The position numbers and the translations under genes are program-made. The notes under the pieces were generated by a model that made no database searches, was not told the origin of the DNA, and saw nothing but the letters and a program-made list of their open reading frames with translations. Positions 1 to 12,064 of a DNA stretch of 64,000 nt are shown piece after piece (the first letter of the stretch is position 1; each line of letters starts with the position of its first letter). This DNA is from Prunella strophiata (taxonomy: Eukaryota; Chordata; Aves; Passeriformes; Prunellidae), in contig JAZBQD010000001.1 in NCBI GenBank assembly GCA_036583965.1, positions 18,694,608-18,758,607 of the forward strand, written 5' to 3'.

Positions 1-3000
1 GCAAAAACAAAGGGTAACAAGTTTACAAAAGCTCTTAATATCCTCAATTCAGTACTTCAGCAGAATATATCAAACCCAACAGACCACAATTATCTAAACC
101 TGTTTTAATACTTAAAAACAATGAACTTTATTTGCTTTTCAATTGGTTAAGAAAAACCGTAACATTACTTCTCCAAATTTCTAAATTTCAAAAAACTCTC
201 CTAAGCTACAGCAAACTAAGACCAAACCTTTCTCTGAGTGGGGCCTCTCAAAACAAAAGAACTCTCAACATTACTATTCCTACAAAACCATCACCAAACC
301 TAAGCCAGCCATCTGAGTGATGCTGTAACTCCTCTCTTGCTCAGAGCTGCCAGGATCAGGGGATTATTTGAGTTCTTTGATCTCCTGCTTTCCCTGGGTA
401 AAACTGGGGTGGATTGTGCCCCTGGGAGGTTTTGTACCCTACAAATTCCCAGGTGTGTGCCAGGCTGAGGTGGGAATGGGCCCATCCAAAGGAAAACCCT
501 CTAATTAAATAATCCTGGGACAGAAGAGTTGTTGGAAGAGTCAGTAAAGCCTTTTTGCTGAGGATTTTGCCTTTCCCACCCCTTTTCCCTGTGGGAAAAG
601 CTGTTGGCTTTTTTCATGGGTACCTGCTGGAGTCCACATTCTGCTCCTCTCATCCTCCATCTCCTCCCAGTCCAAAATAGATTTGATACTATTTGAAATT
701 AGTTTTCTGCAGTAATTCCTAAGTTGAGAGTAGTTTTGAAGACTGGTCTGTGTCTGTGGGCTTTGAAGTGGTAGAAGTTCATTTTTTTGGCTTTTTTTCC
801 TCTGGATCTGCATTGCCAAGAACAGCTCATGGGAAATCCTTGCTCAGGTGGGGTCTCTGCAGAAGAGAGATGAGGACTTGGAAGGGCTCAGTCTCACGTC
901 CATGGTCTGCAAGATCTGATTTTAGGACAGATGTAGGATATCTGTTGCTACCATGTACTGGAATTTATTTCTGAGTTGAAGTTTCCCCTGTGTTTTAAAA
1001 TAATATTTACTTTTGTTGCCCGTGAATAGATCTTATTTTGGAATTTGTGTTTATTATTAGTTTTGACATTTTAAATTCTAGTCTTGGAAACTTTTTTTTC
1101 CCTGAAATGCAAAAAAATTGTGTAGAAAATTCAGTGTGTGGAGCCTGTAAAGTTTCAGTCTTGGTGAAAACATCCCCTGTTTTTATGGAAGTGAGGGGAT
1201 TGGAAATGAATGTACACATTTCATTATTAAATACTAAATTTGTGTTTTTCCAGGAACCAAAGTAAAGATGAAGCTACTTTTTAGACTAATTAATGTTGAA
1301 AATAAAGTTAATTTTTTTTCTTTTAGGAAGTATTTTAGTTTATTTTTCAGTTGGAAAACTTTCTCTGTCCTTCTAATCTGAGCCTTAGAGGAAAAGCCAA
1401 ACAGGGAAGCCATAGGAATTCCCAAATATCCTGCCCTGCAGGAGAGGAGGATTGCATTTTGTAGCAGAACCCTAAAACCCAAGTATTTGCCACAGTTCTG
1501 GATTAGTACTTTCCACGTCTTTGTCTTAATTCTGTTTCTTGACATTATTTGATGGAATGGGCAAATGGAGCCATATGATCAATAAATGTGGCTGATTAAG
1601 GGGAGTTGCTGGGAAATGTAACAGAAAATCAACCTCAAGATCAAGATTAACTGTTGGAGCATCAATTAATTTCTAGTGCTGCCGTGAGAGGGAGCTTGGC
1701 AGAAGCTAATAATAGGGATTTTCACAGAAGTTATTCTTGATTTTATGAGAAAGTTTACTTTTTGTTGCAGGATTTTTTTGTTTGTTTGTGAATGCAGTGG
1801 AGCTGTCAAAATGGATGCATTGTTTGAGAGTAACCACAGCAAATTCTTGAGTGTCTTTTGCAGCTTTGATGGGCAGAAATATTTTTTGGTGTCCTCTTAG
1901 CTGAGCATTTCCTTGGATGCACATCTCCAGCTGTCCGGTCCCAGATTTCTTAAGGGCAGGGTCTGGTCCTTGAACAGCTTCAGGGATGAGGAGTCCACAG
2001 CCTGTGCCAGGGCATCCCCTCCTTCCCAGGGAAGGAATTCCTGCAATCCCCCAATGGTTTGGGCTGGAAAGGACCTTAAATCCCACCCAGTGCCACCCCT
2101 ACCATGGCAGGGACACCTCCCACTGTCCCAGGTGCTCCCAGCCCCAGTGTCCAGCCTGGCCTTGGGCACTGCCAGGGATCCAGGGGCAGCCACAGCTGCT
2201 CTGGGAATCTGTCCCATCCCTTCCCCACCCTCCCAGGGAGGAATTCCTGCCCAACTATCCCATCTAAACCTGCCCACTTTCAGCTTAAAGCCATTCCCTG
2301 GGTCCTGTCCCTCCATCCCTTGTCCCCAGTCCCTCTGCAGCTCTCCTGGAGCCCCTTCAGGCCCTGCCAGGGGCTCTGAGCTCTCCCTGGAGCTGCTCCT
2401 GTCCAGGTGAGCACCCCCAGCTCTCAGACATTTTTGGGAGAGTTGTTTAGAGATGGCTTCACCCATTTAAGTGCCCCTGCCCCCTCTGAGCAGGTTCATG
2501 GGCAGCCCCAGTGTCCCCATCTGTACAGTGGGAGCTGCAGGTGCCCACTGGGCTCCTGCACACCCAGCAGCTGCACCCAGGCAGGAGCCTGGTGGCACCT
2601 GCCTGGCCACACCAGCAGCTCTGCCAGTGCAGCCAGGTCTCCAAGGCAGGTTTTGGCTGCTCTCTTCTCCATGAGCCTGGCAGCTCTGGCTGCAGAACTT
2701 CAGGAAGCTGAGGTTCACCCATGGGGAGCTGTCTTTGCCACAGGGTTTTTATTCCACAGAATGTCCTGAGGCAGCACAGGAGGTGGGCTGGGAGAAGAAA
2801 TAATGATTGTTTGTTCTCCAGTCTGTGCAGTGCATCTGATCAGAGTTCTGTTGTTCAGCAGTTTAAACTCCAGGACATCAAAATGTTGCTTTATTCATCT
2901 AAAACTGTGGGAATTGTTTTCTTATTAGGATTGGAGTCTGTGAATGGATTTCAGGCAGAAATGCTTTGTCTCCTTTGCACCTGGCCAAGGCTGGGAGTGC

Positions 3001-3878
3001 TGATTTCAGCAGCAGCAGTTTGGTGTTCCTGGGGAAGCAGTGGGAGTGTGGGATGTGAGGTGTGGTGGTGACAAATCTGTGATTTTTGAGGTGGCACTAA
3101 CCCAGCCCCAAGTGCTGCAGGGAGAAGGTGATGAATCCCTTGGGCTTGTGCTGCAGGAGAGAGCAGACTGAAAAATCCCCTTGGCTTCAGCCTTTAATTT
3201 GGATTTCTGGTTCCACCTTGTGCATAATGAATTTTTCAGCACGTGTTGGTTTCATGGAAGTTTTTCCTTATTCTCAGGACTGGGAGTGCAGTTTTTACTC
3301 CACATCTGCTTTGTGCTCTCCCCATCCTCCCCTTGACAGGGATGCTTTGCTGTACAAAGCCCTTCTTTGCCAGGCTGGAGGGCTGGATGTTGCATGCAGG
3401 CTCAGTTTTCCAAAAGGGCTCCTTGCTTTTGTATTTTGATGTGTGACCCTTAAATTCCCAAGTATTCCTGTTTCCTGGTGAGATGGCTAACAGCTGAGGA
3501 CTTGGATTTGTGGAATTTAAGTGGGTTTTGAAATGGAAGTAGCCTCTAAGTAAATTTTTGTCAAGTTAATGCTCTTATCTTGGTTTTGCGTTAGTGAATT
3601 AGTAATTAAAATTAAATGCACAGCAATTAAACACATCATGGTGAGCCACCATCTCTGTCATGTACTTCTCTCTATTATCACTCTCATTTTAGACCTTCCA
3701 GGATGACTTGTTTTATCCAGGATATTTATTAAACCTGTGGAAAATTGCAATTGAGGTGGGATGTGCAGGGCTGAAGCATGATCAGAAACCACCTTAGGGT
3801 GCTGCTGAGCTGGGGAGGAGCAGCTGGGAGGTGCCAAAAATGAACTTTTTAATGCTTTTCTCATTTTTTCTCTCCTAG
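1..3878 (+). other. 3' part of DOCK1 intron 2
   Basis: No coding exon is visible. It holds CR1 fragments at about 1965-2430 and otherwise unique, AT-rich intron sequence. The first 330 bases are unusually poor in G on this strand. The short open frames here have no recognisable protein features. Exon 2 (the first half of the SH3) must lie to the left of the window. Confidence 0.8.
1965..2430 (-). mobile_element. CR1 LINE 3' fragments (two adjoining)
   Basis: Reverse-strand CR1 3' sequence. From about 2045 it shows the inverted signature running from GGTTTGGGCTGGAAAGGACC through the CCATGGCAGGG and CCAGGCTGG-type blocks to the region matching the CR1 ORF2 end. A shorter CR1-like piece (about 1965-2044, GTCCACAGCCTGTGCCAGGG) adjoins it. 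The long open frames on both strands here are only by-products of the GC-rich repeat. Confidence 0.8.
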
Positions 3879-3919
3879 GTTGGTACAGGGGTTATACACT
3901 ACGGAAGAAATCCAAGAAG
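3879..3919 (+). CDS. DOCK1: DOCK1 exon 3 (SH3 domain, residues ~44-57)
   Basis: A 41-bp exon encoding (G)WYRGYTLRKKSKK, the end of the SH3 core with its conserved tryptophan pair region. The acceptor is TCTCCTAG and the donor AAG|GTGAGT. It enters with the last two bases of a split glycine codon and leaves in phase 0. The DOCK1 SH3 domain folds back on DHR-2 and is released when ELMO binds. The exon is very short, so it is easy to miss by automated prediction. Confidence 0.95.
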
Positions 3920-5728
3920 GTGAGTGTTGCCAGAGGGTGGTCCTCATTTCTCTCTAGGAATAAGATGGGTTTTGGCACTGGGAGTGTGGGTTTGATGGAG
4001 CTGGATCCCAGGTGTGCTCTGGTCCCTGCTGCTCTGTGTCCTCAGCCTCTGGTCAGAGGGAATCTCTCAAGTTAATAAAAACTGATTTTAGGAAGGTCTA
4101 AAAGATGAGAGGCATTTCCAGCTCAGGGGTCCAAAGGGAGGATGTGGAGCTGCTGGAGAGAGTCCAGAGCAGGCACCAGGATGGTGCCAGGGATGGAGCA
4201 GCTCTGCTGGGAGAGCTGGGATTGTTCAGCCTGGAGAAGGAAAACCTTGAGGTGACCTCAGTGTGGCCTCCCAATGCCTGAAAGAGCTACAGGAAAAGAT
4301 GGAGAGAGACTTTAAAGCCACTTAAGTGGCTTTAAGCTGAAGGAAGGGCAGGGATGGATGAGATTTTGGGAAGGAATTGTTCCCTGGCAGAGTTGGGAGG
4401 GGCTGGGATGGAATTCCCAGAGCAGCTGTGGCTGCCCCTGGATCCCTGGCAGTGCCCAAGGCCAGGCTGGAGCAGCCTGGCACAGTGGAATGTGTCCCTG
4501 CCCATGGCAGGGGTGACACTGGATGAGCTCTAAGGTCCCTTCCAAGCCAGGCTATTTTATATTTCTGTAATCCTAGTTTTTCCACTTTAAAGGTAAATCA
4601 CTGAATCTTGATATGCATAATTTATTTTTTTTTGTGTGTGCAGTGACTGCTGCACCAAGCTTCTCCTCAGTAAAAAGTTCAGAGCTTGATGTTCTGCTTG
4701 GTCTGCTCAGAGGCTGACACTGCTGCTGTTAAATCCTGAATTCCTGGTGAAATGCAGCTCCCTGACCTGGGGAGTTTTCAGTTGTTCCCTCTGGAGAGAG
4801 GAGGAGGCTCCTCCTGCCCTGGGATTTCAGTGTGCACCAAGGGCTGCATTTACAGCAGCTTCTCTGGAATGAAAAGAGAGGAAACCACACAAATGCTGGA
4901 TTGTAGCATCTTGCTTTATTTTTTGAGCCTTTTACTTCATAGTAGTAATTAAACAAAATTAAACTTCAGGGTTTGCTGCTTTTTTTTCACTGAAGCACTG
5001 CAAATGCCATGTTTGCCTCCAGAGGTGTGTTTTTAGTTGTTTCCATGTCTATAAGTACAGAGTTTGGTGGTTCATCCCACCCATTTCCTTACCAGGCCTG
5101 GGTTTTTATTCTATTTTTATACATTCCTTTTTTTTTTTTTTTTTTGTTTGTTTGTGCACACATTGAATTTCTTACAAACCATATTTCATGAATGTGCTTT
5201 TTACAGTCTGAGAAGCAATTAGACATTTTCCTTGCCTTAAATTAATTCCACGTGTTGCTGCATATGTCTGACTGCCACTAAATTTAGTGTTTTTTAAATA
5301 TTTTTTAAACTGGGGTAAAAATTCACATGTCCATGCACTATTTCCCCCAGTGACTTCCCAAGAATTTCTGTTATTGCATTCCCAGATGATCAAAAAACTG
5401 AACTCCTACCTTGAAGGGTGAGATGGTGGAATTTGCTTTATCAGCTTGACTTGGATTATTTTAAAAATACTGTTTTATTTCTGGCATCCTGATGAATTTA
5501 GAATATTTTTTCAGAGAAGCTGTAAGGTTAGCAATAACATCTTGAAAGGACAGGCAATGCAAAAATTCAATATCTATTAAAAAAGTCCCAAACAACTCTT
5601 CTGATGCTCGAGGATGTGAATGGCTCTGCACACCCAGCAGTGTTTTGGCATATTTTAGGTAATAAACACAATATGTTGTGTGCAGCTGGTTGAATAACAC
5701 ATTTTTTTCCTCTCCCTCCCTCTCCAAG
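3920..5728 (+). other. DOCK1 intron 3
   Basis: An intron of 1.8 kb. It contains one CR1 in the gene's orientation (about 4125-4572) and a T-rich run near 5128-5145. The rest is unremarkable and no further exon is seen. Confidence 0.8.
4125..4572 (+). mobile_element. CR1 LINE 3' fragment
   Basis: A forward CR1 of about 450 bp. It runs from the late ORF2 region (GTTCAGCCTGGAGAAGG) through GGCTTTAAGCTGAAGG and the GTGGCTGCCCCTGGATCCCT block to the AAGGTCCCTTCCA tail near 4540. It is among the longest CR1 copies in the window. Confidence 0.85.
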
Positions 5729-5784
5729 GGCATATTCCCTGCCTCCTATATCCATCTTAAGGAAGCAATCGTTGAAGGCAAAGG
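5729..5784 (+). CDS. DOCK1: DOCK1 exon 4 (end of SH3, residues ~58-76)
   Basis: A 56-bp exon encoding GIFPASYIHLKEAIVEGKG, including the SH3 hallmark FPASYI (the ALYDY-SH3 C-terminal strand). The acceptor is TCTCCAAG|GGC and the donor GG|GTAAGT. It starts in phase 0 and ends two bases into a glycine codon completed by exon 5. Confidence 0.95.
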
Positions 5785-6547
5785 GTAAGTTGGATTTGAA
5801 AAGAACAAAACTCCTTTTCCTGTTTTATCCACATTATTTCAGTGCATTGCCAGGTAACTCTACACTTGTTTCCAGGTAGTTTTCTGCCTCACTGAGAAGT
5901 TTTGTGTTTTTCCTGCTCCTTTCCCTGGTGTGTGCAGTAGTTTGAGCTGTATTTGTTGTTCAGCAGCTCTTCAGATCCTTTTGTATCAAATCAGCTTTGC
6001 TGGACATGCAGGTAGAAGTCTCTAACATCAGTATTAAAGTTGAGTTAAAAAACCAGGAAAAAAACCCCAACCAAATCCAGAGGAAAAAGGAGGTGGAGTG
6101 AAATTAATAAATCATTACCCAGGTATGAAATGGAGTGAAACAGGATTAAAATGTTTTATTCCTTTGTGCCTGATTTATTTTTGTACTCTGTTAAATATGT
6201 AAATGATCTCACTACTAATCATGAGATTGCTGCATAATGACATCTTCCTTGCTGATTGCAAAACTGCCTTTGAGCACCCTGCTTCTGCAATATTCAGAGA
6301 TCTGGCTGGTGTTTCTTACCTTCATGGCACCTCATTTGAAAAAAAAATCATACAGAAACTTCATGGTAATGAATGAATCCTTATTTTTTGTTGTGAGACC
6401 AATATTTTGAAAAAAAAACCAAAGAGGAGTATGGTGGCAGGTTGGGCACATCTGGTTTTTATCTCGGTTGTTTCTTGTGAAATAAATCAGTCAGTAATTA
6501 ATGTTAGAGTGAAGTGTGCATTGATATCTTTGGTAGTATAGAAATGA

Positions 6548-6809
6548 GGAGAGGGTGGAAAAAATTCTCAGGGGTGTGGAGGGATAGGATAGGAGGGGAT
6601 GGCCTTAAACTGAAGCAGGGCAGGGTTGAATGGAATATTGGGAATGAGGAATTGCTCCCTGTGAGGGTGGGCAGGCCCTGGCACAGGGTGCCCAGAGCAG
6701 CTGTGGCTGCCCCTGGATCCCTGGCAGTGCCCAAGGCCAGGCTGGACACTGGGGCTGGGAGCACCTGGGACAGGGGAAGGTGTCCCTGCCATGGCAGGGG
6801 AGAAATGAG
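6548..6809 (+). mobile_element. CR1 LINE fragment, left part of a split copy
   Basis: Forward CR1 3' sequence (GGCCTTAAACTGAAGCAGGG through CTGCCATGGCAGGGG) that stops abruptly at about 6809, where an LTR begins. The missing tail (ATCATCTTTGATCCCTTCCA and onward) reappears at about 7255-7310, after the LTR. Confidence 0.85.
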
Positions 6810-7253
6810 GCCTCAGGTTTAGCTTTTCTATTTTTCACATTCTGTGCTGCTTTGGTGTGTGGGTCTGAGCTTCACATCAGGGGATGGTGAGCTCTGTGCA
6901 CAGAGCAGGGAGACAAAACAATTCCTGCTCCAGCTGGGCACCAAGGACAAATGATCCAAATCTCAGCCCAAGAGCACAAACAGCGTGGGCTGAGGAGAGA
7001 AAAACAAGCAGGGTGGGACTGGAGAACCTAAAGCTGGAATGGGACAATGAACTCCAAGGTGCAAATGAACCAAAACTTCCAAAAAGTTGACCTGTTGTGT
7101 ATTTTGTGCCCATTTTGGTCCATCTTGGGTGCAGCCCTGGCTGGGCTCTGGTGCTGCCCAAGGTGGATCCATGGAGGAGATGCTTTGAATAAATCCCTGC
7201 TTTATTCTGTAACTCTGTCCAGCCTCTGCTCTGGGGCAGCCTGAACAAGACAT
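6810..7253 (+). mobile_element. Solo LTR (endogenous retrovirus), copy A
   Basis: A 444-bp sequence that recurs at 25234-25677 with the same length and about 16 substitutions. It carries an AATAAA signal near its 3' end, followed by a short GC-richer R/U5-like segment (CTCTGTCCAGCCTCTGCTCT). It interrupts a CR1. I could not define an exact target-site duplication or TG...CA ends, so the LTR call rests on the polyadenylation layout, the repeat copy and the clean insertion. Confidence 0.65.
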
Positions 7254-7254
7254 T

Positions 7255-7310
7255 AGTTCAAGATCATCTTTGATCCCTTCCAGCCTAAACCATTCCACAA
7301 TTCCATAATC
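7255..7310 (+). mobile_element. CR1 LINE tail, right part of the split copy
   Basis: The CR1 3' terminus (GATCCCTTCCAGCCTAAACC then CATTCCACAATTCCATAATC) directly downstream of the LTR. It completes the CR1 that begins at 6548. Confidence 0.75.
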
Positions 7311-7750
7311 TGAGCACATCCAAATACCTTTTATGTGGTGTGGCTTTACAGGTGTCCAGTGCTTCAATATCTGACAATGTCTTACTTTTGCTTGTAAATT
7401 TACAACAAGTGATGTTAATTCCAACCCAGTTCTGTTCAGTTCCATTTGAAAATGAACAGTTCTTCATTAGGAATTATTCTAGATCAGGTGATTTAGATTA
7501 GATACCAGCACAAAAAAGAAATTTCCTATGGAAGAGGCTGCTCTGTGCAGTGGTGGTGTCACCATTCCTGCAGTTGCTGAGAAATTGTGTGGATGTGGCA
7601 CTTGGGGACATGGCTCAGTGGTGACCATGGGGGTGCTGGTCACACTCAATGCCCTTAAAGCTCCTTTCAAACCTTAACAATTCTGTGGTTCTTCATTCTC
7701 ACTGAACCTGCTGCTTAATTCATCTTTTTCTTTTAACTCTTCCTCTTCAG

Positions 7751-7847
7751 CCAACACGAGACCGTGATCCCCAACGAGCTGCCCCTGATCCAGGAGGTCA
7801 CCACCACGCTGAGGGAATGGTCCATCATCTGGAGACAGCTCTATGTG
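7751..7847 (+). CDS. DOCK1: DOCK1 exon 5 (ELMO-binding region, residues ~76-108)
   Basis: A 97-bp exon. It encodes QHETVIPNELPLIQEVTTTL followed by REWSIIWRQLYV, the start of the helical segment after the SH3 that contributes to ELMO binding in DOCK1/2/5. The acceptor is CCTCTTCAG and the donor GTG|GTGAGG. It is GC-richer than its flanking introns. The exon ends in phase 0. Confidence 0.95.
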
Positions 7848-8192
7848 GTGAGGACAGCTCAGGAAAACCTTCACACTGGGGGGTTTATGGGAAAAGTGGT
7901 GCTGGGAAAGGTACAGGGACAAATAGGAAGGAACTGCTGGTTATGAAGGCATTCTTAGTCAATTTTCCCTTCTGTTGTAGTTTCTAAAGGCTGCTTCCAG
8001 TGCTGAAAATCCATGTAGCATCATGTCTGTTAAAGCACAAATCTCAATGGTTTTTTGTGCTTGTTAAAGCACAATCTCTTGCCTGTTTTCTCAAATCTCT
8101 TTATTTTCTTGTGCAGAATCAGTTTCTTTTAGAGTGTTACCTTGATCTAGCAATAGTTTGTCGAGCAGTTAGAATCCCTTTTTGTTGTATAT

Positions 8193-9675
8193 AAAACATA
8201 TCAACACAACATAGAATATTTATAAAGCATAAAATATATATAAAACATATCAACACAACATAGAATATTTATAAAGCATAAAATATATATAAAACATATC
8301 AACACAACATAGAATATTTATAAAGCATAAAATATATATAAAACATATCAACACAACATAGAATATTTATAAAGCATAAAATATATATAAAACATATCAA
8401 CACAACATAGAATATTTATAAAGCATAAAATATATATAAAACATATCAACACAACATAGAATATTTATAAAGCATAAAATATATATAAAACATATCAACA
8501 CAACATAGAATATTTATAAAGCATAAAATATATATAAAACATATCAACACAACATAGAATATTTATAAAGCATAAAATATATATAAAACATATCAACACA
8601 ACATAGAATATTTATAAAGCATAAAATATATATAAAACATATCAACACAACATAGAATATTTATAAAGCATAAAATATATATAAAACATATCAACACAAC
8701 ATAGAATATTTATAAAGCATAAAATATATATAAAACATATCAACACAACATAGAATATTTATAAAGCATAAAATATATATAAAACATATCAACACAACAT
8801 AGAATATTTATAAAGCATAAAATATATATAAAACATATCAACACAACATAGAATATTTATAAAGCATAAAATATATATAAAACATATCAACACAACATAG
8901 AATATTTATAAAGCATAAAATATATATAAAACATATCAACACAACATAGAATATTTATAAAGCATAAAATATATATAAAACATATCAACACAACATAGAA
9001 TATTTATAAAGCATAAAATATATATAAAACATATCAACACAACATAGAATATTTATAAAGCATAAAATATATATAAAACATATCAACACAACATAGAATA
9101 TTTATAAAGCATAAAATATATATAAAACATATCAACACAACATAGAATATTTATAAAGCATAAAATATATATAAAACATATCAACACAACATAGAATATT
9201 TATAAAGCATAAAATATATATAAAACATATCAACACAACATAGAATATTTATAAAGCATAAAATATATATAAAACATATCAACACAACATAGAATATTTA
9301 TAAAGCATAAAATATATATAAAACATATCAACACAACATAGAATATTTATAAAGCATAAAATATATATAAAACATATCAACACAACATAGAATATTTATA
9401 AAGCATAAAATATATATAAAACATATCAACACAACATAGAATATTTATAAAGCATAAAATATATATAAAACATATCAACACAACATAGAATATTTATAAA
9501 GCATAAAATATATATAAAACATATCAACACAACATAGAATATTTATAAAGCATAAAATATATATAAAACATATCAACACAACATAGAATATTTATAAAGC
9601 ATAAAATATATATAAAACATATCAACACAACATAGAATATTTATAAAGCATAAAATATATATAAAACATATAACA
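8193..9675 (+). repeat. 49-bp AT-rich satellite, 30 tandem copies
   Basis: A unit beginning AAAACATATCAACACAACAT recurs at 8193, 8242, 8291 and so on to 9663, exactly every 49 bp. This makes 30 full units plus a decayed partial unit at the right end. By eye all full units are identical. Each unit contains two TATAAA-type motifs (TATAAAG and TATAAAA). The array starts 345 bp after exon 5. The left edge is abrupt. The right edge passes into degenerate TATATA sequence (about 9676-9715). Copy number may be polymorphic or limited by assembly. Confidence 0.97.
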
Positions 9676-10605
9676 TAGAATATATATAACTTATATATTA
9701 TATATATGTTTTATTTTTAAGGCATGTATAGATTTGGAGTAATTTAACATGTAATTTTAATAAAGAAATGGTCTTCAGGCTGTTTCTTAAGGCTGTCAGT
9801 CTTTGTTATGAAATAATTGAGTATTTAGTGTTGAATTTGTGGGTGTAAACTGAAAGCTTTGTAAAATTATCAGTGTAGGCCTTTAACCTCCCAGTATTCC
9901 TTTACATAAAGCTGATTGTTCCCAAATTTTGACACCTTAATTTGCATGCTTATTTATTTTGATATGCTAATGTTTCAGCCACATAAGAATATATTCTTAG
10001 AAATTTGCAGTGATAATTATTGATGGTCTCTCAGATGGGAAGATACAAAACCAGAGGTAAAAATGCACCTCTGATAAATAAGATCAAGGGTTCAAATTTC
10101 TATTTAAAAGTGCAGTTCAGATGTAAAGCAAGGCCTGCTGTGGGATTTAAGGCACCTGGCCCACACTTGTGATGCTCTCATTGTGCAAGGTCACTGTAAC
10201 AAGATAATGGGAACACGAAATTCCTTTATTTAGAAGCAGGGCTTAATGCAGTCTCTGTTTCCCATAAATATGTTTGAAATCTTGTATCATAAAAGTGCAA
10301 GCTGTGTAATGAAGACACCGAGTGTAATGAAGACGTTTGTGCTGACTAATGTGGCTTTTAATCACACCCATGAAAATAAAGATTAGGAGTGAGAGTGTAA
10401 TGGAAATGATGTAGTGTGGCAATATAGAAGATGAAGGATAATATCTTCTATGAAAAGAAACAGATTATGTATTAAAGAGAGAGCTTTAAGGAGTTGGAAT
10501 AGCAGGGAGTTGGTGTGGTGAGGAGCAGGGAAGCAGTAGAAATAAAGGCAGAAATAAAGGAGGAAGGACAGAATCTCAAAAGCTTTGCCCTTGGTTCTAC
10601 TGCTG

Positions 10606-10741
10606 TGGAATCCCAGAGTGGTTTGAGTTCAGAAGGGACCTTAAATCCCACCCAGTGCCACCCTCTGCCATGGGCAGGGACACCTTCCACCATGCCAGGG
10701 TGCTCCAAGCCCTGTCCAGCCTGGCCTTGGGCACTGCCAGG
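10606..10741 (-). mobile_element. CR1 LINE fragment, left arm of an inverted pair
   Basis: A reverse-strand CR1 tail (GGGACCTTAAATCCCACCCA through GGCCTTGGGCACTGCCAGG) that stops at about 10741, exactly where a forward CR1 piece begins. Confidence 0.8.
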
Positions 10742-10850
10742 GTGGGAAGTGGGGTTGGGGCTTGGAGCAGGCTGGGACAGTGGAATTTGTGGGTGGGACT
10801 GGCTTGGCTTTAAGGTCCCTCCCACACCATTCCATTCTATGATTCCATGT
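10742..10850 (+). mobile_element. CR1 LINE fragment, right arm of an inverted pair
   Basis: A forward CR1 tail (GGGGCTTGGAGCAGGCTGGG through AAGGTCCCTCCCACACCATT and CTATGATTCCATG). With the left arm it forms an imperfect inverted repeat with both CR1 3' ends facing outward. Confidence 0.8.
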
Positions 10851-12064
10851 TAAATAATGCTTCAGTGCTTTGCTGCTAATTTGGAATCCAAGAGCAGGCA
10901 ATCAGGGGAGGTTTGGTTTACTGGAGGAAACTGATTTCAGACTGGGCAATCTGCAGGCTTGAGGGCTATTCCATGCTGTCCTTATCTTGCATATCAAAAC
11001 CCATTAAACAGCCATGTTTATGCCTTGATTCAGTTTGTAATTTGTGTTTGAATCTTGAATGGGTGTTCAGTTTTTGTTTGCAGAGAGCAGGGGATGTGGA
11101 ATGCTTCCCATCCCTCTGGTTTATGATTGCCTGCAGCCTCAAAAATCAGGAACCTCTTCCCCATTTGGGTTTGTCTGTATTTAGCTCCCAGCCATATGTG
11201 CCTGTTGTGTCTTTCTCTGCTGCATTAAAGAGCTTTTAATAATGGGTATTTTCTCTCTGTGGAGGTTCTCCCACTATAATCAAGCCAGCTTCTGGATAAT
11301 CTGAACAGACTGAAGTCTTTAAGTTTCACAGTTAGATATCCTTTTCCCAGAGTCTTGGAGTCATTATGTTCTTTTCCTGCATCTTCTGCAGTTTTTCCTT
11401 GGTGGTTTTTTTTTTTTTTTAAGTGGAGAATTTTATTGTAATTATTTAATTATTCCTAGTTTAGCTGAGTGTTGCCAAGGAAAGTTTGTGTATGCTGCTG
11501 GCAGTATTTAATATCCACAGTTCCAGGCTTTATAAATGGTTGAGGTATTTAACTTCCTAGCAAGTTTTAGGTCTTTCCTGGTGTTTCACTGTCCTTTAAA
11601 AGTTACCTGTGGACTTGTGTGGCACTGATGTGCACAATGAGAGATTTTCAAGTGTTGTTGTAGAGGTTTAATCAGGAAGAGAAAGGATTCTCCCATCTGT
11701 TGCAGAACTTGAGCCTCTTGCTGTTGAAATGCACCATTTTCAGTCCTGCTCTGCTCAGTGAAGAGGGTCACTGAACAAAGCTACCCTGGGAATCAATAAA
11801 AGGACATTTTCCCCTTGAATGCCTGAAAACAGCATGACCCAAGTTGCAAGATAACATAAACCCAAGCATTTACACTTATTTAGCTCCTTAAAGCTGAGTG
11901 CAGTACTGAATATTCAGTGTTCTGTGCTGTAGGAAGTTAGGCTCCTGTTCCAGGGCTGCTGTAGACTTACCCTTTAAATTCCTGTTGATAATTGCAATTT
12001 ATCCTGTGTGTTCCCAAGCCTCCAAACCTGATTTCTCCCCCATTTTTTCCACCCCCCACAACAG

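Larger units (their letters stand above)
5785..7750 (+). other. DOCK1 intron 4
   Basis: An intron of 2.0 kb holding a CR1 split by a 444-bp LTR (6548-7310). The first 750 bases show no recognisable element. Confidence 0.8.
7848..12064 (+). other. DOCK1 intron 5
   Basis: An intron of 4.2 kb. More than a third of it is the 49-bp satellite (8193-9675), and it also holds an inverted CR1 pair (10606-10850). The stretches 9720-10605 and 10851-12064 show no recognisable element beyond a T run near 11407-11420. Confidence 0.85.

Noticed and set aside
1897..2466. A 189-residue ORF on the minus strand and a 165-residue ORF on the plus strand
   Set aside because: Both lie in GC-rich CR1 3' sequence. 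They show no protein family features and overlap each other on opposite strands.
8193..9675. CRISPR-like array
   Set aside because: The 49-bp units are continuous identical repeats with no variable spacers, in an intron of an animal gene.
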